Shown here piece by piece: positions 1-8,717 of a DNA stretch of 64,000 bases. The notes under the pieces are model-generated. The model was not told where the DNA came from. It worked only from the letters and a program-made list of their open reading frames with translations, and did not search any database. The stretch is taken from contig JAHDIQ010000007.1 of the NCBI GenBank assembly GCA_020630715.1, positions 79,233 to 143,232 of the forward strand, read 5' to 3'. Origin of the DNA: Nonlabens sp. (GTDB lineage: Bacteria; Bacteroidota; Bacteroidia; Flavobacteriales; Flavobacteriaceae). Positions within the stretch are counted from its first letter, which is position 1. Every line of letters begins with the position of its first letter. A program made the translations under genes and the position numbers.

Positions 1-27
1 CAACTCTCAAACCGATAATTGATATTC

Positions 28-83
28 TATTAACTATTAACTATTAACTATTAACTGTCAACTGAAAACTGTCAACTGAAAAC
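28..83. repeat. Heptanucleotide tandem repeats downstream of ettA
   Basis: Four copies of TATTAAC (28-55) are followed by two copies of the 14-mer TGTCAACTGAAAAC (56-83). Read on the minus strand the units are TTAATAG, TTTTCAG and TTGACAG, the same 7-bp family as at 21900-21969 and 46510-46549. It lies 3' of ettA. Confidence 0.85.
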
Positions 84-117
84 TGCTCACTGTAGACGTA
101 AAAAATTCAGACTAAAA

Positions 118-1809
118 TTAGTCTCTAATCAATTTCTTGTAACGTATTCTCTTAGGAGTCACGTCACCCAAACGTTTTTTCTTATTCTCTTCATACTCTG
201 TAAAACTACCTGCAAAAGAATAAATCTGACTATCACCTTCAAAAGCAATGATATGCGTACATACACGGTCTAAGAACCATCTATCGTGAGAAATAATCAC
301 CGCACATCCAGCAAAATTATCTAGTCCTTCTTCCAGTGCACGTAGTGTGTTAACGTCCAGGTCATTTGTAGGCTCATCTAGTAAAAGAACGTTTCCTTCT
401 TCTTTCAAGGTCATGGCGAGGTGTAAACGGTTGCGCTCACCACCAGATAAGGTAGATACTTTTTTATTTTGCTCACTACCAGAGAAGTTAAAACGACTTA
501 AGTAGGCTCTAGAATTTACCATACGACCAGCCATCATAATTTGTTCCTGTCCATCTGCAAAGTTTTCCCAGATGGATTTATTAGGATCTATATCACTGTG
601 TGATTGATCTACATAAGCCAGTTTTACCGTATCTCCTACAGTAAATGAACCTTTATCAGGTTGTTCCTGTCCCATGATCATTTTAAAAATCGTTGTTTTA
701 CCAGCACCATTAGGACCTATGATTCCTACGATACCATTTTGTGGTAGTACAAAGTTGAGGTCTTCATAAAGTAACTTATCGCCAAAAGCCTTACTCACGC
801 CATTTGCCTCAATCACATTAGTACCTAATCGCGGACCATTAGGAATATAGATTTCTAGTTTTTCTTCTTTTTGTTTTTGATCTTCGTTTAATAATTTGTC
901 GTAATTATTTAAACGTGCTTTTTGTTTAGTCTGTCTACCTTTTGCACCTTGTCGTACCCATTCTAGCTCTCGTTCTAGTGTTTTTTGCCTTTTAGAAGCT
1001 GTTTTTTCTTCTTTTCTTAAACGATCTCCTTTTTGTTCTAACCAGCTCGAGTAATTTCCTTTCCATGGAATTCCTTCACCACGATCCAGTTCTAGAATCC
1101 ATCCAGCAACGTTATCTAGAAAATAACGGTCGTGAGTTACCGCAATTACAGTTCCTTTATATTGCGCTAGGTGTTGCTCTAACCATAAAACAGATTCTGC
1201 GTCCAGATGGTTTGTAGGTTCATCCAGTAATAAAATCTCTGGTTGTTGCAACAGTAATCTACATAAAGCAACACGACGACGCTCACCACCAGAAAGATTT
1301 TGAATGCTAGCATCACCAGGTGGCGTACGTAATGCATCCATAGCGATTTCTAGCTTAGTATCTAGTTCCCATGCGTTTGTAGCGTCTATTTTATCTTGTA
1401 ACACAGCCTGACGATCCATTAGCTTCTGCATTTTATCTGCATCAGAATAGACTTCTTCTAGGCCAAAGCTATCATTGATTTTATTGTATTCATCCAGTAT
1501 TGCAACCGTTTCTGCAACACCTTCACGCACGATTTCCATTACCGTTTTAGACTCGTCCAGTTGTGGCTCTTGTTCTAGATAACCTACGTTATATCCTGGT
1601 AAGAAGTGAATATCGCCTTGATAGTTTTTTTCAATCCCAGCGATAATCTTTAATAAGGTAGATTTACCAGAACCATTCAGACCTAAAATCCCGATTTTTG
1701 CACCGTAGAAAAAACTAAGGTGTATGTTTTTTAATACTTGTTTTCCAGTGCTTTGGTAAGTCTTTGATAGACCAGACATAGAAAATATTACTTGTTTATC
1801 GTCGCTCAT
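118..1809 (-). CDS. ettA: Energy-dependent translational throttle protein EttA (ABC-F ATPase)
   Basis: ABC-F ATPase that binds the ribosomal E site and gates entry into elongation according to energy state; soluble, with no membrane segments. At 563 residues it has the usual EttA length. Two ABC domains are visible. The first has Walker A GLNGSGKST at about 43-51, signature LSGGE at 172-176 and Walker B ILLLDE at 192-197. The second has Walker A GPNGAGKT at about 365-372, then LSGGERNRLHLA and LLLDEPTNDLD. A basic linker at about 260-310 (RQTKQKARLNNYDKLL) joins them. The ATG overlaps the TGA of the upstream gene (ATGA, 1806-1809), so the gene is translationally coupled as the last member of a three-gene minus-strand operon. 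EttA rather than Uup or another ABC-F is favoured by the second-domain wording and the length. Confidence 0.95.
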   Translation of the reverse strand: MSDDKQVIFSMSGLSKTYQSTGKQVLKNIHLSFFYGAKIGILGLNGSGKSTLLKIIAGIEKNYQGDIHFLPGYNVGYLEQEPQLDESKTVMEIVREGVAETVAILDEYNKINDSFGLEEVYSDADKMQKLMDRQAVLQDKIDATNAWELDTKLEIAMDALRTPPGDASIQNLSGGERRRVALCRLLLQQPEILLLDEPTNHLDAESVLWLEQHLAQYKGTVIAVTHDRYFLDNVAGWILELDRGEGIPWKGNYSSWLEQKGDRLRKEEKTASKRQKTLERELEWVRQGAKGRQTKQKARLNNYDKLLNEDQKQKEEKLEIYIPNGPRLGTNVIEANGVSKAFGDKLLYEDLNFVLPQNGIVGIIGPNGAGKTTIFKMIMGQEQPDKGSFTVGDTVKLAYVDQSHSDIDPNKSIWENFADGQEQIMMAGRMVNSRAYLSRFNFSGSEQNKKVSTLSGGERNRLHLAMTLKEEGNVLLLDEPTNDLDVNTLRALEEGLDNFAGCAVIISHDRWFLDRVCTHIIAFEGDSQIYSFAGSFTEYEENKKKRLGDVTPKRIRYKKLIRD

Positions 1810-2240
1810 GATTGCGTTTTATATTGTTCAATTAATTGTTGTATTTGTAGTAAGGAGTTGTGGTGGTAACGCTTTCGCGAAAGCGTAATCACGTCCATCT
1901 CTTGTACCTCAATTTGCAGTAGTTCTTCATTTAAGAACACGGATGTTACATTTTTAAATTGAAAACCAAAAGTTTTACGTCCTAACAACTTTGCCGTTAA
2001 TCCACTTTTAGTATAACGTATCGTGTTTCTTTTCCTGATGTTTTGAATCTGCGGAATGCCTATGAGAATTATACCTACTAACGAAGCGATTAATGCAACT
2101 ACTGAAGTGGTTGAATTAGAATCTGTATCGTTACTGGCAATTACGTAAGTGCCACATCCTAAACATAATATTGCACCTATAACGGTAGGAATCGTATGAA
2201 TAGGTTTTGAAATATCTGTAAAATGTATAGTTGCTGGCAC
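1806..2240 (-). CDS. Two-helix membrane protein of unknown function
   Basis: Protein of 144 residues that I do not recognise. Two hydrophobic helices lie at about 17-36 and 46-63, followed by a short basic cytoplasmic tail resembling a small PH-like domain (FGFQFKNVTSVFLNEELLQIEVQEMD), so it is probably anchored in the inner membrane. It starts at GTG (2240), immediately after the TAA of the upstream small gene, and its TGA overlaps the ettA start. The palindrome CGCTTTCGCGAAAGCG (1870-1885) lies in the coding region and is read as LSRKR, an unusual frame for this repeat; most in-gene copies here read AFAKA. The residues it adds are near the C-terminus, after the predicted fold. Confidence 0.75.
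   Translation of the reverse strand: MPATIHFTDISKPIHTIPTVIGAILCLGCGTYVIASNDTDSNSTTSVVALIASLVGIILIGIPQIQNIRKRNTIRYTKSGLTAKLLGRKTFGFQFKNVTSVFLNEELLQIEVQEMDVITLSRKRYHHNSLLQIQQLIEQYKTQS
1870..1885. repeat. Dispersed palindrome, copy 1 (in CDS, LSRKR)
   Basis: Exact CGCTTTCGCGAAAGCG inside the 1806-2240 gene; the palindrome extends outward as TAA..TTA. Confidence 0.95.
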
Positions 2241-2423
2241 TTACACGCGTCCTTTTAAAGCGTTAAAAACCCATGCTATAGCAAAAAAGCCAATGCCTAC
2301 AGATGCAAATCCATATCCAGCTACATCTTGATACCTGAAGGCACCTAATGCGATTAAACCTAGTCCTATAATAATCATTATTAGGGTTGCCCATCCTAAT
2401 ACTCCATTTTTATTCATCGCCAT
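2241..2423 (-). CDS. Small two-helix membrane protein
   Basis: Protein of 60 residues, nearly all hydrophobic: helices at about 9-27 and 34-55 with a short basic C-terminus (KGRV). No family recognised. It is the first gene of the operon leading to ettA; its TAA directly abuts the GTG of the next gene. A start at the second Met (2417, MNKNG) is equally possible. Support comes from the tight operon spacing and the clean two-helix pattern. Function unknown. Confidence 0.6.
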   Translation of the reverse strand: MAMNKNGVLGWATLIMIIIGLGLIALGAFRYQDVAGYGFASVGIGFFAIAWVFNALKGRV

Positions 2424-2553
2424 AATCCTGTAAATCTTTAGAAATGTAAAAATACGTTCTTTTTAGCATGCATAAAAAGAGATGTTTTAATGGTTTTAGG
2501 TGAAATATACATTCAATTAAAAATGTGTTTTTTACTCTTTTTAAAGTGCTTTT

Positions 2554-2611
2554 AATCGGTATATATGTATTTCATCGAATAATTATGCTTTTTAGATGTG
2601 TATTTCATCGG
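2554..2611 (+). promoter_or_regulatory. Repeated TTCATCG boxes upstream of the giant surface protein
   Basis: GTATTTCATCG occurs at 2567-2577 and 2600-2610, 33 bp apart (about three helical turns), with a weaker AATCGG at 2554-2559. The core TTCATCG also occurs in one box of the array at 41777-41872. A TAnnTTTG-like element (TATATTTA, 2641-2648) lies 30 bp downstream, ahead of the ATG at 2670. Possible activator site; inference only. Confidence 0.35.
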
Positions 2612-2669
2612 ATTTATATGTTTTTTGACAGTTAGTGTTCTATATTTAGGCATCAAAAGAAATTAACGT

Positions 2670-5600
2670 ATGAAAATCTTTTACCCTACTCTGATTTTTT
2701 GTTGTTTGTTATTAAACTTTCAAATAGCCGAAGCGCAAATGATTACAACTACCGCTTCTAGTACACCTAACCAGCTTGTAACTCAAGCGCTAGATACAGA
2801 TTGTGTTTCTATTTCAAATGTGATGAGTCCTATCAACGGATTTGCATCTGGTGTAAACAGCTATGGTAGTTTTACTAGCGGTTCTAGTAACTTTCCTTTT
2901 AATAACGGTTTCTTTATTTCTACTGGTGATGCGACACAAGCTGGAAATCAACAAAATACTAACGATTTGAGTGTAGGGACTACGAGCTGGTTAGGAGATG
3001 CTGATTTAGAAACGGCTCTTAGTACCAGCAATACACTTAACGCAACTGTAATAGAATTTGATATTGTAAGTGCAACAGATAGAATTAGTTTTAATTACTT
3101 ATTAGCTTCAGAAGAGTACCAGTTAGATTTCCCTTGTAACGTAGCAGATGGATTTGCATTATTAATTAAGCCTACCGGTAGCAACGCTCCATATACTAAT
3201 ATGGCAACGGTACCTAACACAAACGTTCCAGTAGGAATAGGAACGGTTCATCCTGAAATTGTAGGGCAATGTCAGGCTGAGAACGAGAATTATTTTGAAG
3301 GTTTACAATTAGGTGATACTAATTATGAAGGTAGAACAGTACCTTTAACTGCAATTGCAGATGTAATTCCTAATCAATCATACCACATTAAATTAGTAGT
3401 TGCAGATCAGTTTGACTTTAGATATGATACTGCTGTATTTATAGAAAGCGGTAGTTTATCTGCAGATGTAGATTTAGGTAATGACGTAACTAGTTGTTCT
3501 AGTGTAGATTTAAATGGTGAGGTAAACAATCCACTTGCCACTTACAGCTGGTTATTAAATGGGGCAGTAATACCTAATGAAACTGCTCCTACTATTACTG
3601 CTACTACTTCTGGTATCTATACAGTACAAGTTTCAATTCCTAATGGAAATGGTACTTGTGACATCAGTGATGATGTAAATGTGACGATCGATCCTAACTC
3701 ATTAAATATTGCACTTCCAGATCTTAATGTTTGTGATGATTTTTCACAAGACGGAATTGAGGTATTTGATCTGATACAACAAGCAAATAACATTTTAAGT
3801 GTTTTAAATAATTCTAATTTAAGCGTGAGTTTTTATTTAGATCAAAACAACGCGATGGCGAGAGCAAATGCTATTAGCGGTAGTTATACTAATACGGCTA
3901 ATCCTCAAACGTTATATGTAAGAATAGAGGATAGCGTATCGGGATGTCATGGTATCGCAACTATGAATTTAGTGGTGAATACACCACCAGCTTTAGTAGA
4001 TTATGATCATGAAGAATGTGATACAGATACAGATCAATCTATTGCATTTGATCTTAATAGTTTTCATAGTTTAATAAATCCTAGTGGAACACCATTGATT
4101 TACACTTATTTCCAAAATCAAGCAGATGCAGATGCTGGTATAAATCAAGTTTTTTCTCCTTATATCAATGTGAATAATCCGGATAGTATTGTTATTCGTG
4201 GTACGAACCCTTTAACAGGATGTTATTCTACCGCTACTGTAAACATTGTTATTAATACTCCACCAGAATTAGGGTCTGATTTTGAAGAAATAGATGCTTG
4301 TGATCAAGATTATGATGGTTTTGCTACATTTGATCTTACTTCTGTAGAAGCAAATTTCATTGCGGGATTAACTAACATTAATACCACATACCATATAACA
4401 GCTCAGGATGCAGATACAGGTTTGAATCCCATTTCTAATCCTATGGCTTTTGATAATACAATACCTAGGATACAAACAATATATATTAGAGTTGAAAATT
4501 TATCCAATGGTTGTGCCATCGTAGCTCCTATACTTTTATGGACAAATTACATATTAGATAATACAAATGTTCAAGATCAAAGTGTGTGTGATGATGATGG
4601 TGATGGTTTTGCAGATTTTAATTTAGCTAGTATCGGTAGCAATATTTTGGGTAATTCAGAAGGTGTGGACGTAGCATTTTATAATACCCAAGCAGATCAA
4701 CAAGCAGATATAAACAGATTAGACGAGACAACACCTTTTACTAACACTACAAATCCACAAATTATATATATTAGATTGTTTAATGATACTTGTGTTGAAT
4801 TTGAAGAATTTCAAATAGAGGTTTTACCATCATTTGAATTGTTGCCTATACCAGATCAACAATATTGTGATCAAGATCAAGATTTATACACAAGCATTAA
4901 TTTAGCTTTTTTTAATTCAAATGTTCTAAATGCAATTGGTTTAACAGGAGTAAGTGTTGCTTACTATCCTACAGAGCAAAATGCTGAAGATGGTGTTAAT
5001 TTAATTACCTCTATAGCAAGTGTAACAAATCCAGTAACAGTTTATGTAAGAGTAGCTAACCAAAATGGATGTCATGATGTTAGTAGCATGAACATACTAG
5101 TTCTTCCAGCACCAGAAGCTAATGATTTAGATGATATTATTATTTGTGATAATGACCAAGACGGTATCTCTACGATAAATTTAACTGGAAACGAGAGTTT
5201 AATCACAACAACGCCTAACACAACTATTACTTATCATACAACACCGCTTGATGCTGGTGTAGGAGTTAATGCGATACAAAACCCATCTAATTATGACGCT
5301 TCAACATGTACTATTTATATTAGAGTGGAAAATAACGTTACGGGTTGTGCGAGTCTAGCAAGACAAAATCTGTTTATCAATACAGAACCAGTGTTTTCTA
5401 CCATATCTACGTTTAATATTTGTGAGTCAAATACGGATGGAATAGCAGACTTTTTATTGAGAACAAAAGATGTTGAAATTTTAAATGGACAAGCAGGAAA
5501 GTACACTTCTTATCATACCACTCAATCAGATGCGGTGTCTGGAATTAATGAGATTAATAAAAATAGCGCTTATCAAAACGTGAGTAATCCACAAATCATT

Positions 5601-7493
5601 TGGGTACGTGTCTCTAATGATTCTGACTTCAATTGTTATGGTGTCGCTTCTTTTAATTTACAGGTTAGTCCTAATCCTATTTACAATATGCCTACAGATA
5701 TGGAAGTATGCGTAGGTAATAATAGCGGTGTGAGTACTTTTGATTTGTCTTTAACAACTGCTGGAATACAAGGAAACCATCAGAATATATTGAATATTGA
5801 ATACTTTGAGTCTATTTACGATGCAGTATCAGGTGTGAATTCTTTAGCACTTAATTATACTAATCAAGTGAATCCTCAAATAATTTATGCTAAAATCAGT
5901 AACAATGAAGGTTGTTTTGAGGTAGAACAATTTGAGTTGAATGTTAAAGAAGGACCTACAGTAAATACTGTTGATGCTAGTACAATCTGTGACAATGACG
6001 GAGACGGATTAGGAATCTTTGATTTAACATCTAGAGAATCAGAAATTATAGGTAATAGACCATTTAATTCTATTATAACATGGCATGCAACTGTTGACGA
6101 TGCTATCATTGGTGCAAATATTATCAACAATCCAGATAGCTATATGATATCAACTAATCCTGATGTAGTATACTTAAGATTATACAACACTGTTTCAGGT
6201 TGTTATGCGCTAAGCGAGTTACAATTAATTGTAACACAACCACCATTAATTACAGATGTTGATGACTACTTATTCTGTGAGACAGAAGATAATGTTTTAG
6301 ATCTTACTGAGGCTAATAATAGCTTTATTAGTCCAGATGCTGGTGCACATTTAATTACGTACCATGAAACGCTTCAAGACGCAAACAACAATACAAATGA
6401 TTTAAATGGATTATTTACGTATACAGCTAACACTACTACGATTTATGTAAGAGTAGAGTCGCAAGCAACAGGATGTTTTAGTACAGATGAATTTAATATC
6501 GTTTTACAACCTTCACCTGTTCTTCCAGTGTTAGATACTTATGATATGAAAGTGTGCGATAGTGATAATGATGGTGTTGAGTTAATTGATGTGACTCAAA
6601 ATATGGCCGCTCTAGGGAATTTAGATCCAGCTACTCATACAGTAGAGTTTTACTACAATGCAAATGATGCAAGAGATCAAATAAATCAAATTAGCGGAAA
6701 CATCATTGCAAATGATATGATGACCATTCATACCAGAGTAACAAATACAGAGCTAGGTTGTACTAGCTACGGTGAGTTTTTAACTTATGTAAATCCGTTA
6801 CCAGTTTCACCAGTAGGAAATCACTATGTGATTTGTAGTGATGACGTATGGGTGGATGGAGATACAGGAAATGACGGTGACTCTTATTTATGGTCTACTG
6901 GAGAAACGACTAGAGATATCACGATTACAGATGAAGGTACATACACTTTAGTAGTTACAAGTGAGCAAGGATGTGAGGCACCACCAGCATATTTTACAGT
7001 AACAAGATCTAGCAGTGCAGATTTAGAATTTGTAACAAAGGTTGATTTTGGAGATCCTAATTCCATAACAGTAATGGTAAATGGTGATGGAGACTATATG
7101 TACGTATTAGATAATGGTGAGCCACAACGTAGTAATGTATTCTTAGGAGTATCTCCTGGATACCATGAAGTAGTAGTTATTGATGAAAATGGATGTGATC
7201 CTACACCGCCACAACTAGTATTAATCGTAGATTACCCTAGATATTTCACTCCTAATCAAGATGGATTCCACGATACGTGGTTAGTAGATAATATTGACAC
7301 ATTTGATTCGGCTAGGTTTAATGTTTTTGATCGCTTTGGAAAGTTGTTGACTAGTTTTGATGGTAATGAAAGTGGATGGGATGGAACTTATAATGGTAAC
7401 CCGATGCCATCATCAGATTACTGGTTTACACTGGATATTTCAGATGGTGGTAATGATTACCAGGTAAAAGGACACTTCTCCTTAAAAAGATAG
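2670..7493 (+). CDS. Giant secreted surface protein, choice-of-anchor L domain and T9SS type B C-terminus
   Basis: Protein of 1607 residues with a Sec signal peptide (hydrophobic core within 3-20, cleavage after EAQ). Residues about 25-265 resemble the choice-of-anchor L domain (ISTGDA, LLASEEY). Then follow about eleven repeats of roughly 85 residues, each with a Cys-Asp-rich turn such as CDDDGDGFADFNL or CDNDGDGLGIFDL and ending in a strand of the type IYIRVEN..GC. A PKD/Ig-like stretch (YLWSTGETTRDITITDEGTY) precedes the C-terminal T9SS type B (gliding-motility-associated) sorting domain: YFTPNQDGFHDTW, FDRFGKLL, GWDGTYNG, SDYWF. It should be secreted through the outer membrane and retained on the surface; adhesin or matrix roles are inferred. 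The gene at 52686 is a paralogue sharing the repeat and C-terminal plan. It contains no copy of the dispersed palindrome. Confidence 0.9.
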   Translation: MKIFYPTLIFCCLLLNFQIAEAQMITTTASSTPNQLVTQALDTDCVSISNVMSPINGFASGVNSYGSFTSGSSNFPFNNGFFISTGDATQAGNQQNTNDLSVGTTSWLGDADLETALSTSNTLNATVIEFDIVSATDRISFNYLLASEEYQLDFPCNVADGFALLIKPTGSNAPYTNMATVPNTNVPVGIGTVHPEIVGQCQAENENYFEGLQLGDTNYEGRTVPLTAIADVIPNQSYHIKLVVADQFDFRYDTAVFIESGSLSADVDLGNDVTSCSSVDLNGEVNNPLATYSWLLNGAVIPNETAPTITATTSGIYTVQVSIPNGNGTCDISDDVNVTIDPNSLNIALPDLNVCDDFSQDGIEVFDLIQQANNILSVLNNSNLSVSFYLDQNNAMARANAISGSYTNTANPQTLYVRIEDSVSGCHGIATMNLVVNTPPALVDYDHEECDTDTDQSIAFDLNSFHSLINPSGTPLIYTYFQNQADADAGINQVFSPYINVNNPDSIVIRGTNPLTGCYSTATVNIVINTPPELGSDFEEIDACDQDYDGFATFDLTSVEANFIAGLTNINTTYHITAQDADTGLNPISNPMAFDNTIPRIQTIYIRVENLSNGCAIVAPILLWTNYILDNTNVQDQSVCDDDGDGFADFNLASIGSNILGNSEGVDVAFYNTQADQQADINRLDETTPFTNTTNPQIIYIRLFNDTCVEFEEFQIEVLPSFELLPIPDQQYCDQDQDLYTSINLAFFNSNVLNAIGLTGVSVAYYPTEQNAEDGVNLITSIASVTNPVTVYVRVANQNGCHDVSSMNILVLPAPEANDLDDIIICDNDQDGISTINLTGNESLITTTPNTTITYHTTPLDAGVGVNAIQNPSNYDASTCTIYIRVENNVTGCASLARQNLFINTEPVFSTISTFNICESNTDGIADFLLRTKDVEILNGQAGKYTSYHTTQSDAVSGINEINKNSAYQNVSNPQIIWVRVSNDSDFNCYGVASFNLQVSPNPIYNMPTDMEVCVGNNSGVSTFDLSLTTAGIQGNHQNILNIEYFESIYDAVSGVNSLALNYTNQVNPQIIYAKISNNEGCFEVEQFELNVKEGPTVNTVDASTICDNDGDGLGIFDLTSRESEIIGNRPFNSIITWHATVDDAIIGANIINNPDSYMISTNPDVVYLRLYNTVSGCYALSELQLIVTQPPLITDVDDYLFCETEDNVLDLTEANNSFISPDAGAHLITYHETLQDANNNTNDLNGLFTYTANTTTIYVRVESQATGCFSTDEFNIVLQPSPVLPVLDTYDMKVCDSDNDGVELIDVTQNMAALGNLDPATHTVEFYYNANDARDQINQISGNIIANDMMTIHTRVTNTELGCTSYGEFLTYVNPLPVSPVGNHYVICSDDVWVDGDTGNDGDSYLWSTGETTRDITITDEGTYTLVVTSEQGCEAPPAYFTVTRSSSADLEFVTKVDFGDPNSITVMVNGDGDYMYVLDNGEPQRSNVFLGVSPGYHEVVVIDENGCDPTPPQLVLIVDYPRYFTPNQDGFHDTWLVDNIDTFDSARFNVFDRFGKLLTSFDGNESGWDGTYNGNPMPSSDYWFTLDISDGGNDYQVKGHFSLKR

Positions 7494-7514
7494 TAGGTAA
7501 TTTTTTTTTGATTT

Positions 7515-7550
7515 AAAAGCGCTAGTAATTCATACGACTAGCGCTTTTTT
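7515..7550 (+). terminator. Rho-independent terminator after the giant surface protein
   Basis: AAAAGCGCTAGT (7515-7526) pairs with ACTAGCGCTTTT (7537-7548) around a 10-nt loop and ends in a T run. Confidence 0.9.
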
Positions 7551-7650
7551 AATTCCTTTAGTTTTAGGTAGAAATTAAAAGCTAAATCCATCTTAACATT
7601 CTTTATCATAAAGGTTCTGTTTGTAAATTCGATGCTTTAAGACTTTAGAG

Positions 7651-8223
7651 ATGAAGATATATACTAAAACTGGTGATGCAGGTACTACAGCTTTATTTGG
7701 CGGTACACGTGTTGCAAAACATAATTTGCGTATTGATAGCTATGGAACTGTTGATGAATTAAACTCATGGATAGGACTAGTTAGAGATCAACCAGTAGAT
7801 GATCATACTAAAAAGATCCTTGTGATCATTCAGGATCATTTATTTACGGTAGGAGCAATACTAGCAACAGATCCAGAAAAAGCTATTCTTAAAAACGGTA
7901 AGGAGCGATTAAATATTCCTAAAATATCAGAAGAAGATATCACCATGCTAGAACGTGAAATGGATGATATGGAAACACAACTTCCACCTATGACCCATTT
8001 TATACTACCAGGTGGACACCAGTCTGTGTCATTTTGTCACATCACGCGTACGGTATGCCGTCGTGCAGAGCGTCTTGCGGCTGCTTTACACGAGACATCA
8101 CCTGTTGATCAGTCAGTTTTAAAGTATCTCAATAGATTATCAGACTATCTTTTTGTCTTGGCACGTAAATTGTCCCAAGACTTACAAGCCGAAGAAATTA
8201 AATGGATCCCAAAAAAGTATTAA
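7651..8223 (+). CDS. Cob(I)yrinic acid a,c-diamide adenosyltransferase, PduO type
   Basis: ATP:corrinoid adenosyltransferase that makes adenosylcobalamin in the cytosol. The 190-residue length and the N-terminal MKIYTKTGDAGTT..GGTRV phosphate-binding segment are typical of the PduO family. Also typical are the DELNSWIG motif (about 35-42), FILPGG (about 122-127) and the C-terminal R-x-x-C-R-R-A-E-R helix (about 136-144, here TRTVCRRAERL). The likely client is methylmalonyl-CoA mutase, whose chaperone GTPase MeaB is encoded 6 kb away at 14118. It is a single-gene unit between a terminator and the secA promoter region. Family certain, physiological client inferred. Confidence 0.95.
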   Translation: MKIYTKTGDAGTTALFGGTRVAKHNLRIDSYGTVDELNSWIGLVRDQPVDDHTKKILVIIQDHLFTVGAILATDPEKAILKNGKERLNIPKISEEDITMLEREMDDMETQLPPMTHFILPGGHQSVSFCHITRTVCRRAERLAAALHETSPVDQSVLKYLNRLSDYLFVLARKLSQDLQAEEIKWIPKKY

Positions 8224-8324
8224 AAACGTGGGGCAACTGGAGGATTATTTTCAGCACAAAACATTTTGATTCTCAAAAGCTTATCACGCTCTTGTAAATC
8301 TTGATATCATAAAGTAAAAATAAC

Positions 8325-8354
8325 TTGCATAAATGGACGAGAAGTTTATTTTTG
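8325..8354 (+). promoter_or_regulatory. Bacteroidota-type promoter for the DUF2795 gene and secA
   Basis: TTG (8325-8327), 19 bp, then TATTTTTG (8347-8354), an exact match to the -7 consensus TAnnTTTG. The predicted start lies about 16 nt upstream of the ATG at 8377. Confidence 0.7.
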
Positions 8355-8376
8355 CAAAAAATAAAACGGTAAAATT

Positions 8377-8598
8377 ATGTACTGGACACTAGAACTAGCA
8401 TCTTACTTAAGTGACGCACCTTGGCCAGCCGAGAAAGACGAGCTTATCGATTACGCTATTCGTACAGGCGCGCCATTAGAAGTTGTAGAAAATCTACAAG
8501 CTATTGAGGATGAAGGTGAATCTTATGACTCAATTGAAGAGATATGGCCTGACTATCCTACAGATGAAGATTACCTCTGGAATGAGGACGAATATTAA
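8377..8598 (+). CDS. DUF2795 domain-containing small acidic protein
   Basis: Protein of 73 residues, strongly acidic at the C-terminus (DYPTDEDYLWNEDEY) and soluble. The sequence MYWTLELASYLSDAPWP..KDELIDYAIRTGAPLEVVENL matches the DUF2795 family, a short helical domain that in flavobacteria is commonly found just upstream of secA, as here. Biochemical function is unknown; the fold resembles small nucleic-acid or protein-binding helical domains, but nothing in the sequence settles this. It has its own promoter and is followed by a terminator, so its linkage to secA is positional rather than strictly operonic. Confidence 0.9.
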   Translation: MYWTLELASYLSDAPWPAEKDELIDYAIRTGAPLEVVENLQAIEDEGESYDSIEEIWPDYPTDEDYLWNEDEY

Positions 8599-8615
8599 CA
8601 CATCACAATTCACAT

Positions 8616-8645
8616 AAAAAAGTCTCGTTAAGAGGCTTTTTTTTT
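8616..8645 (+). terminator. Terminator between DUF2795 gene and secA
   Basis: AAAAAGTCTC, loop GTTA, AGAGGCTTTTT (one G-U pair) followed by a long T run. Confidence 0.8.
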
Positions 8646-8717
8646 GCTTTAATTTTAAGATATTGCAGGAGTAGTTGGTATTTTTTAAACTACTATAAAT
8701 CAGTAAAATAACACATA

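Noticed and set aside
1870-1885. Palindromes as transcription terminators
   Set aside because: They lack a following T run, and ten of seventeen lie inside genes, so termination cannot be their general role.
2621-2648. Sigma70-like TTGACA..TATATT promoter before the giant surface protein
   Set aside because: Spacing is 10 bp, far too short, and Bacteroidota use the TTTG/TAnnTTTG type.
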